Of a stretch of DNA of 38,782 bases, positions 21,263-33,504 are shown piece after piece. The DNA comes from Arthrobacter sp. (lineage in GTDB: Bacteria; Actinomycetota; Actinomycetes; Actinomycetales; Micrococcaceae). A program made the position numbers and the translations under genes. Numbering within the stretch: position 1 is the first letter of the stretch; each line of letters starts with the position of its first letter. Location: contig JASLBS010000223.1 in the NCBI GenBank assembly GCA_030146405.1, positions 1 to 38,782 of the forward strand, given 5' to 3'. Below the pieces are notes generated by a model. It was not told the origin of the DNA. It worked only from the letters and a program-made list of their open reading frames with translations, and did no database searches.

Positions 21263-23533
21263 CTACAGCACGTCCAGGGCATCCAACCGGACATGCACGG
21301 GATCACCGGTGCGCTTGGCGGACAACGCCGCACGGCGAGCCCTGAACTGCCGGGTGATGTCCGCTGCCACCCGGTAGGGGAAGAACACCAGGACGCGGTG
21401 ACTGCCCTGACCGGCGAAGGGGTCGGAGCCGCCCTTCCCGCGCTCAGCACCTGGACCCACGCCCGCGCGTGGACCGGAGCCGACGCCTGCACCAGGACCG
21501 CCGGCGGTTCGAGCCGCCCGGATCGCCTCGCGTCGCACATCGGGCGGTACAGCTGCCGGGCCCACCACGCGCAGGGCGCCCTCCAGGTCCAGACCGTCGA
21601 GGAAGTGCGTGAGCGCTTCTCGGCTCCCGGTCAGGACGGCGTACCGCACGGCCGGAGGCAACCCGAGCTCGTGGCGCTCGGTCAACGCACGGGTCGCCGC
21701 CCCGGCGGGGTCCCAGCGCACGATGTGCCCCACGGCGGCGTCGTCGTCCCCCGTGATCACGACCACTCCCCCTACCAGCGCCGGCCTGGCGAGGATCGCC
21801 GCCGAGAACCAGCGCCGGAGGGCGTCCTCACCCGAGCGGAGGGATTCGCGGCTGAGCAGCGCGTTGCCGTCCAGCAAGACCACCGCCGCGTAGCCGTTGG
21901 GCGCCAGTGGTTCGGCACCCGGGGTAGCCACCACCACTGCCGGCGCGTCCTTGACCGTGTCCACGATGTGCTCTCCGGCCGAGGAGATCACAGGGACGCC
22001 CGGGAACGCCCGGCCCAGCTCCTCGGCGGTCCGGGTGGCTCCGGCCACGGTGGCGCGCGTCCTCGTGCCACCGCATTCCGGGCAGGTCCACGCGTGATCC
22101 GGGCGCCCGCACCACCGGCAGGCGAGCACCTCGTGACGGCCCGACTGCGCCAGAGGGCCCTTACAGGTGGTACAGCGCGCCGGGTGGCGGCAGCGGTCAC
22201 ACGCCAGGGACGGGGAGAAACCGGTGCGGGCCACCTGCAGCAGGACCGGGCCTGTCTTCAACCCGGCCTGCGCTGCCGCCCAGGCGACGTGGGGTATCCG
22301 GGCCTGTGCCGCCAGCGGGTCCCGCTCCATCTGATACGCATCGGCGGCATGCACCACGCGGGGCACGGCTCGCCGTACCTCCGCCCGGTCCGCCTCGACG
22401 GAACGTGCCCAGCCGCTCTCCACGAGACGCTGGGCTTCCGTGCTGCGCGCGAAGGAGGCGAGGAGCAGCGCGGCTCCCTCCTGCTCCGCCCGCAGCAGGA
22501 GCACATCGCGGACGTGCTGGTAGGGGGCCCGTTGCTCCACATGCTGATCATCGCCGTCGTCCCACAGGCACACCAGACCGAGATCCCGGACGGGCGCGTA
22601 GGCAGCTGATCGGGTACCGACCGCCACCCTCGCCGAACCGTGGAGGATGCGCAGGAAGTTCCGGTACCGCGGCGTGGCGCCGTCCTCCCCGGTGAGCCGC
22701 GCCACCGCTGCCACACCGAGCCGTATGATCAGCGCGGTCTCGACGCGCCCGAGGTCCCGTTGGTCGGGCACGACGACGACGGCGCCGCGTCCCGAGGCGA
22801 CCGTGGCCGCGACGGCGTCGGCGATCTCCTCCGGCCACCCCGTACTGCCGAAGCCGCCAAGGCTGGTGAGCACGGCGCGCGGTGCCTCGCCCGCGCGCAG
22901 GTGCTGCAGGAAGGCGAGCCCATTGGTGTAACGGTGGAACGCACCGGACCCCGCCGGTTCGCCGACGGGCCCGGAGGCGTGGCCCCGTGGATCGGGTTCC
23001 GCCGCTGTCCCGGACTTCGGCACGACGGCCGGCGAGGCGGTCATCGAGGTATCGCTCTCCTCACGGGCAGCAGCATCTAGCGGGAACTCCGCCTCGACCC
23101 GCGCCATGCGTGGCGGCACCGCTGAGCGGAGGACATCGCTCACGGTGCCGACGGACCGTGCCGCGACCGCCGCGGCAAGGGCCAGTACTTCCGGGGTGAG
23201 GACCCGCTGCGGCGACACCACCTTCCCCAGGGGCAGGAGCGTGGCCGTGGTACTCGGCTCGTCCACCCGCTCGGCGAGGAAACCGGCGTGCTCACGCCCG
23301 GCGAACCGCACCTTGACGCGTACCCCGGGTTGCGCCTCGGCGTCCATCGCCGCCGGTACGGCGTAATCGAAGAAACGGTCGAGGTGCGGGAGCTGGGCGT
23401 CGAGGATCACGCGGGCGATGGGGCTGGATGCTGCCCGGTCCGGATCGGCCTTCGGCAGTTTCGCGGCGCCGAACCCGTGGAGGAGCGACAACTGGCCCCC
23501 GCTACCGGACACGGCCGGTCGTGGATCGGTCAT
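21263..23533 (-). CDS. priA: Probable primosomal protein N' (PriA), helicase-deficient type
   Basis: A 756-residue replication-restart protein. The N-terminal DNA-binding region begins IARVILDAQLPHLDRFFDYA with VRVKVRFAGREHAGFLAERV. The P-loop position reads SLGGFGSTGWPEEIADAVAA instead of GSGKT, so ATP hydrolysis is unlikely, as known for actinobacterial PriA. Eight Cys form the zinc region (LACDRCRHPARCTTCKG, then LACRWCGRPDHAWTCPECGG). It would act at stalled forks as a scaffold. An upstream extension to 23980 is antisense to metK and was rejected; the ATG at 23533 has GGGAG upstream. The C-terminus holds a Gly/Pro-rich insert. Confidence 0.93.
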   Translation of the reverse strand: MTDPRPAVSGSGGQLSLLHGFGAAKLPKADPDRAASSPIARVILDAQLPHLDRFFDYAVPAAMDAEAQPGVRVKVRFAGREHAGFLAERVDEPSTTATLLPLGKVVSPQRVLTPEVLALAAAVAARSVGTVSDVLRSAVPPRMARVEAEFPLDAAAREESDTSMTASPAVVPKSGTAAEPDPRGHASGPVGEPAGSGAFHRYTNGLAFLQHLRAGEAPRAVLTSLGGFGSTGWPEEIADAVAATVASGRGAVVVVPDQRDLGRVETALIIRLGVAAVARLTGEDGATPRYRNFLRILHGSARVAVGTRSAAYAPVRDLGLVCLWDDGDDQHVEQRAPYQHVRDVLLLRAEQEGAALLLASFARSTEAQRLVESGWARSVEADRAEVRRAVPRVVHAADAYQMERDPLAAQARIPHVAWAAAQAGLKTGPVLLQVARTGFSPSLACDRCRHPARCTTCKGPLAQSGRHEVLACRWCGRPDHAWTCPECGGTRTRATVAGATRTAEELGRAFPGVPVISSAGEHIVDTVKDAPAVVVATPGAEPLAPNGYAAVVLLDGNALLSRESLRSGEDALRRWFSAAILARPALVGGVVVITGDDDAAVGHIVRWDPAGAATRALTERHELGLPPAVRYAVLTGSREALTHFLDGLDLEGALRVVGPAAVPPDVRREAIRAARTAGGPGAGVGSGPRAGVGPGAERGKGGSDPFAGQGSHRVLVFFPYRVAADITRQFRARRAALSAKRTGDPVHVRLDALDVL

Positions 23534-23579
23534 GGTGCTCCCGGAGCCGGTGACTGCCTCACGCTGAGCATGTCCCGCT

Positions 23580-24791
23580 TCAGGCGTTGAAGTAGCTCCG
23601 GAGCTTGTCCACGCGGTCCGTGCGCTCCCAGGTGAAACCCTCCTCCTCGCGGCCGAAGTGGCCATGGGCGGCGGTGCGCTGGTACACGGGACGCTTGAGG
23701 TCCAGTGCGTTGATGATGCCGAGGGGGCGGAGGTCGAAGATCTGGCTGATGGCCTCACCGATGGCCTGCGGGTCCACCGTCTCTGTGCCGAAGGTCTCCA
23801 CGTAGATCCCCACGGGCTGTGCCATGCCGATCGCGTAGGCGATCTGGATCTCCGCGCGCCGCGCCAGTCCGGCAGCGACCACGTTCTTCGCGACCCACCG
23901 CATGGCGTAGGCGGCGGAGCGATCCACCTTCGACGGGTCCTTGCCGCTGAAGGCTCCCCCACCGTGACGTGCCATGCCACCGTACGTGTCCACGATGATC
24001 TTGCGGCCCGTCAGGCCTGCGTCACCCACGGGGCCGCCGATCACGAAGGCGCCTCCCGGATTGAGGATGTGGCGGACCGAGGACGCGTCCAGCTCCGACT
24101 CCGCGAGTACCGGTGTGATGACGTGTTCCACGAGGTCCGCACGAAGATCATCCAGCGCCACGTCGGCGGAGTGCTGCGACGAGACCACCACGGAGTCGAT
24201 CGATACGGGGGTGTCTCCGTCGTACCCCACGGTGACCTGCGTCTTGCCGTCGGGGCGGAGATACGGGAGGGTGCCGTTCTTCCGTACAGTGGTCAGCCGC
24301 TCCGACAGGCGGTGCGCGAGCCAGATGGGGGTGGGCATGAGCACCGAGGTCTCGTCACTGGCGTAGCCGAACATGATGCCCTGGTCTCCGGCGCCCTGTG
24401 CGTCGTAGGGGTCCACACCGGTACCCTCGCGCGTCTCGAGGGAGGTGAAGACTCCCGAGGCGATCTCCGCGGACTGCTGTCCGATGGACACAGAGACGCC
24501 GCAGCGCGCGCCGTCGAAGCCGTTCGCGGAGGAATCGTAGCCGATGCCGAGGATGGTCTTGCGGACGATGTCGGGGATCTCCACGTACGCCTCGGTGGTG
24601 ACCTCTCCGGCCACATGAACGAGACCGGTGGTGACGAGGGTCTCGACCGCTACCCGCGAGTCGGGGTCCTGGGCGAGCAGGCCATCGAGGATGGCGTCGC
24701 TGATCTGGTCGCAGATCTTGTCCGGATGGCCCTCGGTGACGGATTCCGAGGTGAAAAGGCGCAGGGCGGAACCGGTACTGGGAGAATTCAC
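23580..24791 (-). CDS. metK: S-adenosylmethionine synthase
   Basis: A 403-residue enzyme making S-adenosylmethionine from methionine and ATP in the cytosol. Family blocks are FTSESVTEGHPDKICDQISD (the His of GHPDK), GAGDQGIMFGYA and GGGAFSGKDPSKVDRSAAYA with the phosphate-binding Lys. Length and motifs are normal. The start is GTG at 24791. TAGAGT lies exactly 6 bases upstream and no ribosome site is present, so metK probably has its own promoter and a leaderless mRNA, although it follows coaBC in the same direction. No SAM riboswitch is possible in such a short leader. Confidence 0.97.
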   Translation of the reverse strand: MNSPSTGSALRLFTSESVTEGHPDKICDQISDAILDGLLAQDPDSRVAVETLVTTGLVHVAGEVTTEAYVEIPDIVRKTILGIGYDSSANGFDGARCGVSVSIGQQSAEIASGVFTSLETREGTGVDPYDAQGAGDQGIMFGYASDETSVLMPTPIWLAHRLSERLTTVRKNGTLPYLRPDGKTQVTVGYDGDTPVSIDSVVVSSQHSADVALDDLRADLVEHVITPVLAESELDASSVRHILNPGGAFVIGGPVGDAGLTGRKIIVDTYGGMARHGGGAFSGKDPSKVDRSAAYAMRWVAKNVVAAGLARRAEIQIAYAIGMAQPVGIYVETFGTETVDPQAIGEAISQIFDLRPLGIINALDLKRPVYQRTAAHGHFGREEEGFTWERTDRVDKLRSYFNA

Positions 24792-24797
24792 GTGTTC

Positions 24798-24803
24798 ACT
24801 CTA
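24798..24803 (-). promoter_or_regulatory. -10 hexamer of metK
   Basis: TAGAGT on the minus strand, 6 bases before the GTG at 24791. No clear -35 is seen. Confidence 0.5.
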
Positions 24804-24901
24804 CTGGTTCCTGCGGACACCCCTCATGCCCGGCGCCCTCCATGACGCTGCCCGCCGATCGATCGACGGAGCGGGCCGACGATGCCGGTCCGCGGAAGCG
24901 A

Positions 24902-26116
24902 TCAGCGCACGAGCAGAGCCGCTGCATGCCCGATCACGGCGTCCGCCACGGCCCGCTTGCTGCCCCTCACCGGTGCGGACTCGCCGCCCCCGGCGTCGAG
25001 GATGACCACCTCGTTGGCATCCTGGCCGAACACCAGTTCTCTCCCCACCACGTTCAGCACCAGGAAGTCGCAACCCTTTCGCACGAGCTTGGCGCGTGCG
25101 TGGGTCAGCGGGTCCGCGGTCGGATCCCCGGTCTCCGCTGCGAAGCCGCCGATGAGGAGCGGCTCCGCCCTGCCTTCCCGTGCGAGCACGGCCTCACGAA
25201 GCACATCAGGGTTACGGACCAGCGTGACCACCGGGTCCGTACCGTCATCGGTCTTCTTGATCTTCGTGGTCATGGCCTCCGCCGGACGGAAATCAGCCAC
25301 GGCCGCGGCCATGATGAGCACGTCGGTGGCGGGCAGGGCTCCGAGGACGGCGTCGCGCAGTTCCAGCGCGGTCTCCACGCGGATCACCTCGCAACCCCGG
25401 GGAGCCGGGACGTCGGCGTGGGCGAGGACCAGGGTCACTTCGGCCCCCTCGGCGAGGGCCGCTTCGGCGAGGGCCATGCCCTGCTTGCCGGAGGACCGGT
25501 TCCCGAGGAACCGCACCGGATCCAGCGGTTCACGCGTGCCGCCCGCGGAGATGGTCACGCGCATGCCGCTCAGGGTGCCGACACCCTCCCTGCGCGCTAC
25601 CGTGGCCAGCGCTGCCTCGAAGATCTCTACCGGTTCGGGCAGGCGCCCCGGCCCTGAATCCGACCCGGTGAGGCGGCCGGACGCCGGTTCCATCACCATC
25701 ACGCCACGGGAGCGGAGGGTGTCCACATTCGCCCTCGTGGCGGCGTGCTGCCACATCTCGGTGTGCATGGCGGGCGCCAGGAAGACCGGGCCGCGCGCCA
25801 TCAGCAGGGTACCGGTGAGGAGATCGTTCGCGAGCCCCGCGGCAGCGCGCGCCAGGACGTCGGCGGTCGCGGGGGCCACCACGATGAGGTCCGCCTCATG
25901 GCCCAGGCGGACGTGGTTCACGCGCTCGACGTCGTCCCACACGCTGTTGCTCACCGGGTTGCCGGACAGCGCCTCCCAGGTGGCCGTTCCGACGAAACGG
26001 GTGGCGGCGTCGGTGGGGATCACCGTGACGTCATGCCCGGCCTCCGTGAAAAGACGGAGGAGGGATGCTGCCTTGTAGGCGGCGATCCCTCCTCCGACTC
26101 CCAGTACTACGCGCAC
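24902..26116 (-). CDS. coaBC: Bifunctional phosphopantothenoylcysteine decarboxylase / phosphopantothenate-cysteine ligase
   Basis: A 404-residue two-domain enzyme of CoA synthesis. The CoaC flavoprotein half (about 1-180) begins VVLGVGGGIAAYKAASLLR and holds VNHVRLGHEADLIVVAPATA with the catalytic His, then APAMHTEMW. The CoaB ligase half has ISAGGTREPLDPVRFLGNRS, AAAVADFRP and the Lys pair in TTKIKK. The start is GTG at 26116 with GAGGG upstream, 22 bases after the rpoZ stop, so it is in the same operon as rpoZ and gmk. Length is normal. Confidence 0.96.
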   Translation of the reverse strand: MRVVLGVGGGIAAYKAASLLRLFTEAGHDVTVIPTDAATRFVGTATWEALSGNPVSNSVWDDVERVNHVRLGHEADLIVVAPATADVLARAAAGLANDLLTGTLLMARGPVFLAPAMHTEMWQHAATRANVDTLRSRGVMVMEPASGRLTGSDSGPGRLPEPVEIFEAALATVARREGVGTLSGMRVTISAGGTREPLDPVRFLGNRSSGKQGMALAEAALAEGAEVTLVLAHADVPAPRGCEVIRVETALELRDAVLGALPATDVLIMAAAVADFRPAEAMTTKIKKTDDGTDPVVTLVRNPDVLREAVLAREGRAEPLLIGGFAAETGDPTADPLTHARAKLVRKGCDFLVLNVVGRELVFGQDANEVVILDAGGGESAPVRGSKRAVADAVIGHAAALLVR

Positions 26117-26138
26117 CGGCTGCCCTCGTCCGTGAAAC

Positions 26139-26399
26139 CTACTCGGACTGTTCCATGGGCGAGGACACGAGCATTCCCTCGTTGATCTCGCGCAGCGCGA
26201 TGGAGAGGGGCTTCTCGTTCAGCTTGGTGTCCACGAGCGGGCCCACGTACTCGAACAGGCCCTCGTGGAGCTGTGAGTAGTACGCGTTGATCTGGCGGGC
26301 GCGCTTCGCACCGTAGATCACCAGGGCATACTTCGAGTCCGAGACCTCCAGCAGGGAGTCGATCGGCGGGTTGATGATGCCTTCGGGCTGAGTTGACAC
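26139..26399 (-). CDS. rpoZ: RNA polymerase omega subunit
   Basis: An 86-residue protein that helps beta-prime fold in RNA polymerase. INPPIDSLLEVSDSKYALVI, then GAKRARQINAYYSQL, is the omega signature (AKRARQI); PLSIALREINEG is the conserved C-terminal helix. The size is usual for actinobacterial omega. The start is GTG at 26399; GGAG lies 7 bases upstream in the AT-rich gap after gmk. The gap also holds TAATAT, which might be a secondary promoter, but no -35 is visible. Confidence 0.95.
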   Translation of the reverse strand: MSTQPEGIINPPIDSLLEVSDSKYALVIYGAKRARQINAYYSQLHEGLFEYVGPLVDTKLNEKPLSIALREINEGMLVSSPMEQSE

Positions 26400-26442
26400 A
26401 GATTCTCCAAATATTAGGCGGAACCGCTCGGACCAGCGCTTC

Positions 26443-27012
26443 TCAGCGCTGCAGCGGACGCAGTCCCATCAGTGATACGAGCTCGTCTGCCGCATGCTCC
26501 ACGGTGTCGTTGACGACGGTGTGGTTGAATTCCGGCTCGGCGGCGAGTTCCAGTTTAGCGGTTTCCAGGCGCTGCTGCTGTTCCTCGGGCGATTCGGTGC
26601 CGCGGCCCACGAGCCGGCGCACCATTTCGTCCCAGCTCGGGGGCGCGAGGAACACGAAGTTGGCCTCCGGCATGGTCTCCTTCACCTGTCGCGCACCCTG
26701 CAGGTCGATCTCGAGGAGCACGGTACGGCCCTCGTCCATCGCTGCCTGCACGGTGCTACGGAGCGTCCCGTAGCGGTTGCGCCCGTGGACCACGGCCCAC
26801 TCGAGGAGCTCGCCCTCCGCGACCAGCCCGTCGAACTCGTCGGAGGACACGAAGAAGTAGTGGACCCCGTTCTGCTCCCCGGGGCGGGGCGCACGCGTGG
26901 TCGCGGACACCGAGAGCCACACCGCAGGGTAGTTGTCCCGGATGTAGGTGGAGACGGTTCCCTTGCCGACGGCGGTGGGGCCGGCGAGGACGGTCAGCCG
27001 GGGCTGGGACAC
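26443..27012 (-). CDS. gmk: Guanylate kinase
   Basis: A 189-residue enzyme that phosphorylates GMP to GDP. LTVLAGPTAVGKGTVSTYIR holds the P-loop; VSATTRAPRPGEQNGVHYFF is the GMP-binding block; LLEIDLQGARQVKE and VFLAPPSWDEMVRRLVGRGT follow. I start at GTG 27012 because AGGAAG lies about 6 bases upstream; the ATG at 27045 would overlap mihF and add 11 residues. It is in tandem with mihF and rpoZ, the standard actinobacterial order. Confidence 0.95.
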   Translation of the reverse strand: MSQPRLTVLAGPTAVGKGTVSTYIRDNYPAVWLSVSATTRAPRPGEQNGVHYFFVSSDEFDGLVAEGELLEWAVVHGRNRYGTLRSTVQAAMDEGRTVLLEIDLQGARQVKETMPEANFVFLAPPSWDEMVRRLVGRGTESPEEQQQRLETAKLELAAEPEFNHTVVNDTVEHAADELVSLMGLRPLQR

Positions 27013-27022
27013 TGATGCTTCC

Positions 27023-27361
27023 TTACTTACTGGCCGGGCCAGCATGGTGTTGTTCGAGGTGGAGGACCAGCGCCTTGCGCTGATGGATCCCGAGTCCGCG
27101 GACGCGCCGCGTGGCGGCGATACCCACCTCGGTCATGATGGTGGCCGCTCGCACCTCCCCGACACCGGGGAGGGCCTTGAGGAGGTCCAGGACCTTCAGA
27201 CGGCCCACGGCGTCGTCGCCGTCGGGATTCTCGATCACATCCGCTACCGAGAGCTTACCGTTCTTCAGCCGTGCCTTGACGTCCGCCCGCACCGCCCGCG
27301 CCGCCGTGGCTTTCTCGCGCGCCTCGGTGCGTTCGGCATCCGTCAATGGCTTCAGGCTCAC
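27023..27361 (-). CDS. mihF: Integration host factor, actinobacterial type
   Basis: A 112-residue basic, helical nucleoid protein. LKPLTDAERTEAREKATAAR opens it; GKLSVADVIE and GRLKVLDLLKALPGVGEVRA with the helix-two-turn-helix (LPGVGEVRAATIMTEVGIAA) bind and bend DNA. It is unrelated to the proteobacterial IHF heterodimer. It is essential in mycobacteria. The start is GTG at 27361 with GGGAG upstream. The 126-base gap to pyrF may hold its promoter (a TTGACC is present, without a convincing -10). Confidence 0.94.
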   Translation of the reverse strand: MSLKPLTDAERTEAREKATAARAVRADVKARLKNGKLSVADVIENPDGDDAVGRLKVLDLLKALPGVGEVRAATIMTEVGIAATRRVRGLGIHQRKALVLHLEQHHAGPASK

Positions 27362-27487
27362 TGGTGCTCCCTGCGCTGGGTGTCGGCCGCTCGTCGTATG
27401 GACAGGTCAAGGGTGATCGAAGGATCAGGGTGGGGCTGGAACCGAACCTACCGGGCATGCGCGGCGGAAATCAATGCGCCGCCGGAG

Positions 27488-28328
27488 TCACCCGAGCTCG
27501 TCCCGCGTCCGCTCCGCCGCTGCTAGGAGGTCCGTGGCCCGCGGCCCCGCAGCGAGGATGGCGCGGCTCGACGTCGGCAGCACCAGGGGCATCGCAGCTC
27601 CGAAGGCGCTGCGCAATTCGGTCGCCCCTGCCCCCTGCGCACCGACTCCCGGGGCGAGGATCGGCCCGTTGAGCCCGGCCAGGTCGAGTCCGAGCCGCTC
27701 GGCGGCATCCCCCACCGTCGCCCCGACCACGAGTCCCACGTGCCCGGGTGCGGCTCCTGCGTTCTCCGCCGCCGCCGCGCGCGCGATGCTCCTGGCCACG
27801 GATTCATTCCCGCCGACATGCTGGACCGATCGGCCCTCGGGATTGGAGGTGAGCGCCAGGACGAAGATGCCACGGCCCGTCACCGCTGCGAGGTCGATGG
27901 CAGGCCGCAGGGATTCGTAGCCGAGGTAGGGGTTGAGCGTCACCGCATCCGCAGCGAGCGGCATCCCCTCCCCCAGCCACGCCTCGGCGTACGCCTGCAT
28001 GGTGGAACCGATGTCACCCCGCTTCGCGTCGGCGATGGTCAGGACCTCGGCGTCGCGTGCCCTCGCGAGGAGCGTCTCGAGGACGGCGAGGCCGCGGGAG
28101 CCATGGCGCTCGTACAGCGCCACCTGCGGCTTGAGAGCCGCGGACACGGGCCCGACGGCGTCGAGCACCGTCAGCGAGAAGCGCTCCAGACCCGACGGCG
28201 AGTCCTCGAGACCCCACGCACCGAGGAGTGACGGGTGCGGGTCGATCCCGATGCACAGACTGCCCCTGGCCGCACGTGCCGCCGCGAGGCGTACCCCGAA
28301 GGGAGCACGCCGCGCGGCGACCGGCGCG

Positions 28329-28339
<11 letters not shown>
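27488..28339 (-). CDS. pyrF: Orotidine 5'-phosphate decarboxylase (type 2)
   Basis: A 283-residue enzyme for the last step of UMP synthesis. It is the longer actinobacterial type 2: LCIGIDPHPSLLGAWGLEDS at the substrate loop, LKPQVALYERHGS, then the catalytic block LTIADAKRGDIGSTMQAYAE with the Asp-Lys-Asp set, and LAPGVGAQGAG at the phosphate site. The ATG overlaps the carB stop by 11 bases, so translation is coupled. It is the last pyr gene of the operon. Confidence 0.96.
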
Positions 28340-31636
<3,297 letters not shown>

Positions 31637-31637
<1 letters not shown>

Positions 31638-32968
31638 CAGTTCTCTTCCTGCTTCGTGCTGCTCTGTGCTGTCGGGCTGTGGCGGGGCTGGGTGCCCGTC
31701 ACCTTCGATCCGTGCGTACCCAGTTCCGCGGCGGCGGCCTCGGCCAGCGCGGACGCCTCGGAGGGCGCATCGAGGGCCGATGCGAGGACCGCGTTCCCCG
31801 AGCCCGGGTTCTCCTTCTCCGCCTGCACGAGCGAGATGAAGCGGTCGAAGAGGTACGCCGAGTCGTGGGGCCCCGCTGCCGCTTCGGGGTGGTACTGGAC
31901 CGAGAACGCCGGCAGGTCCAGGCACGCGAGTCCCTCGACGACGTCGTCGTTCAGGCTGATGTGGCTCACCTCCACACGTCCGTAGGAGCCCGCGGGGGCC
32001 TCGACCGGACCGTCGAGCGGCGCATCGACGGCGAACCCGTGGTTCTGCGACGTGATCTCGACCTTGCCCGTGCGGCGGTCGAGGACGGGCTGGTTGATGC
32101 CGCGGTGGCCGTAACGGAGCTTGTAGGTACCGAAGCCGAGGGCCCGTCCGAGGATCTGGTTGCCGAAGCAGATGCCGAAGAACGGCATGCGCGCGTCGAG
32201 GACGCGGCGGAGGAGCTCCACCTGGGCGTCCGCGGTGGAAGGGTCTCCGGGGCCGTTGGACATGAAGACGCCGTCGGGCTGCGCGGCGGCGACGTCCTCG
32301 AAGGTCGCGCGCGCCGGGAGGACGACGGTGCGCACACCGCGCTGGGCGAAGTGCTTCGGGGTCATGGCCTTGATGCCGAGGTCTAGGGCGGCGATCGTCG
32401 CCACGGTTCCGCCGGTCCAGCCGTGGTCGGCGGGCTCGACGACGTAGGCCTCGTCGATGCTGACCTCCTCCGCGAGGCGTGCGCCCGCCATGGACGGCTG
32501 CGCGACGACCTGCTCGACGAGCCGGGCCTCCGCGAGACCGGCATCCGCCCCGGAGAAGATCCCGGCGCGCATGGCACCGCGCTCACGGAGGTGACGCGTC
32601 ACGGCGCGCGTGTCGACGCCCTCGATACCGACCACACCCTGCTCGCGCAGCTGGTCGTCGAGGCTCTGCTCGGACCGCCAGTTCGACGGGCGGCGGGCGG
32701 CGTCGCGGATGATGTAGCCCGCCACCCAGATGCGCCGGGACTCGGCGTCGTCCGCGTTCACGCCCGTGTTGCCGATGTGCGGGGCGGTCTGGACCACGAG
32801 CTGCCGGGCGTAGGAGGGATCGGTGATCGTCTCCTGGTAGCCGGTCATGCCGGTGGCGAAGACGGCCTCGCCGAGCGCGATGCCCTCGGCGCCGTAGGAG
32901 CGGCCGCGGAAGATCCTGCCGTCCTCGAGGACGAGCACCGCGGGTGCCTTCGAGTGGACTGTGCTCAC
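31637..32968 (-). CDS. carA: Carbamoyl-phosphate synthase small chain, with a long C-terminal tail
   Basis: A 443-residue glutamine amidotransferase subunit. The N-terminal domain has LVLEDGRIFRGRSYGAEGIA and TGMTGYQETITDPSYARQLV; the class I amidotransferase triad is in FFGICFGNQILGRALG (Cys) and SVQYHPEAAAGPHDS (His, Glu). After FDRFISLVQAEK there is an Ala/Ser/Thr-rich tail of about 55 residues, beyond the usual family end. Start GTG 32968 overlaps the stop of the upstream PH protein by 4 bases (GTGA). Confidence 0.96.
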
Positions 32969-33504
32969 AGTTCTTGCCTGCCTTCGGGTTTCGGTGGGTG
33001 TCGATGATCTGAGGGAACGGCCGGTACGAGGGCCGCGACGGCCGCGACCAACTGGGCCTTGGCGGATGCGTGGCGTGTGCGGAAACCGGTGTCGACGGGC
33101 TCGGTCCCGAGGCGCCAGGTGAGGATCACGAGGCCCTCCTTCTCCACGAACTTGCCCGTCATGCCACTGGCGAGCTGGACGGAGACGAGGTCCTCGCGCG
33201 GGATGAACACGCTGCGGGCTCCCGCACGGCTGATGAGCACGCCGTCCGGGCGCACCGCGGTCACCGCATTGCCCCGGAGGCCGAGCCCGTGGACGGCGAT
33301 GCGATCCAGCCAGTCCCCCGCCGTCGTGGTGGCCACGTACTGTCCCTCGGCCTCGTACAGGACCCGGCCCGGCTCGGCCGGTGGGTCGGCGGGAGCGGGC
33401 ACGTCCGCCTGCCGGCGGAGCCGGTTACGCCATCCGAGGGCCATGAGTGCCACGATCACGAGGATGATGCCGACCGCGAAGGCAACCCAGCCTAGATGGT
33501 CCAT
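32965..33504 (-). CDS. Membrane-anchored PH-like protein of the pyr operon (Rv1382-like)
   Basis: A 179-residue protein between pyrC and carA, at the position of M. tuberculosis Rv1382. One N-terminal helix (GWVAFAVGIILVIVALMALG) anchors a cytosolic beta-rich domain: GRVLYEAEGQYVATTTAGDW, GNAVTAVRPDGVLISRAGAR, VFIPREDLVSVQLASGMTGK. The start overlaps the pyrC end by 13 bases and the stop overlaps carA by 4, so it is translated with the enzymes. The role is unknown; it might tether pathway enzymes to the membrane, which is speculation. The ATG at 33504 is chosen because only the segment from there is protein-like. Confidence 0.85.
   Translation of the reverse strand: MDHLGWVAFAVGIILVIVALMALGWRNRLRRQADVPAPADPPAEPGRVLYEAEGQYVATTTAGDWLDRIAVHGLGLRGNAVTAVRPDGVLISRAGARSVFIPREDLVSVQLASGMTGKFVEKEGLVILTWRLGTEPVDTGFRTRHASAKAQLVAAVAALVPAVPSDHRHPPKPEGRQEL

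Noticed and set aside
23534..23980. N-terminal extension of priA
   Set aside because: The extension is read across metK in another frame and is Arg/Ser/Thr/Pro-rich; the ATG at 23533 has a ribosome site and leads into a normal PriA start.
23658..24845. Open frame on the plus strand opposite metK
   Set aside because: metK is unmistakable; the antisense translation has no protein-like pattern.
24792..24901. SAM riboswitch before metK
   Set aside because: The gap is short, has no SAM-I or SAM-II core, and the gene appears to be leaderless.
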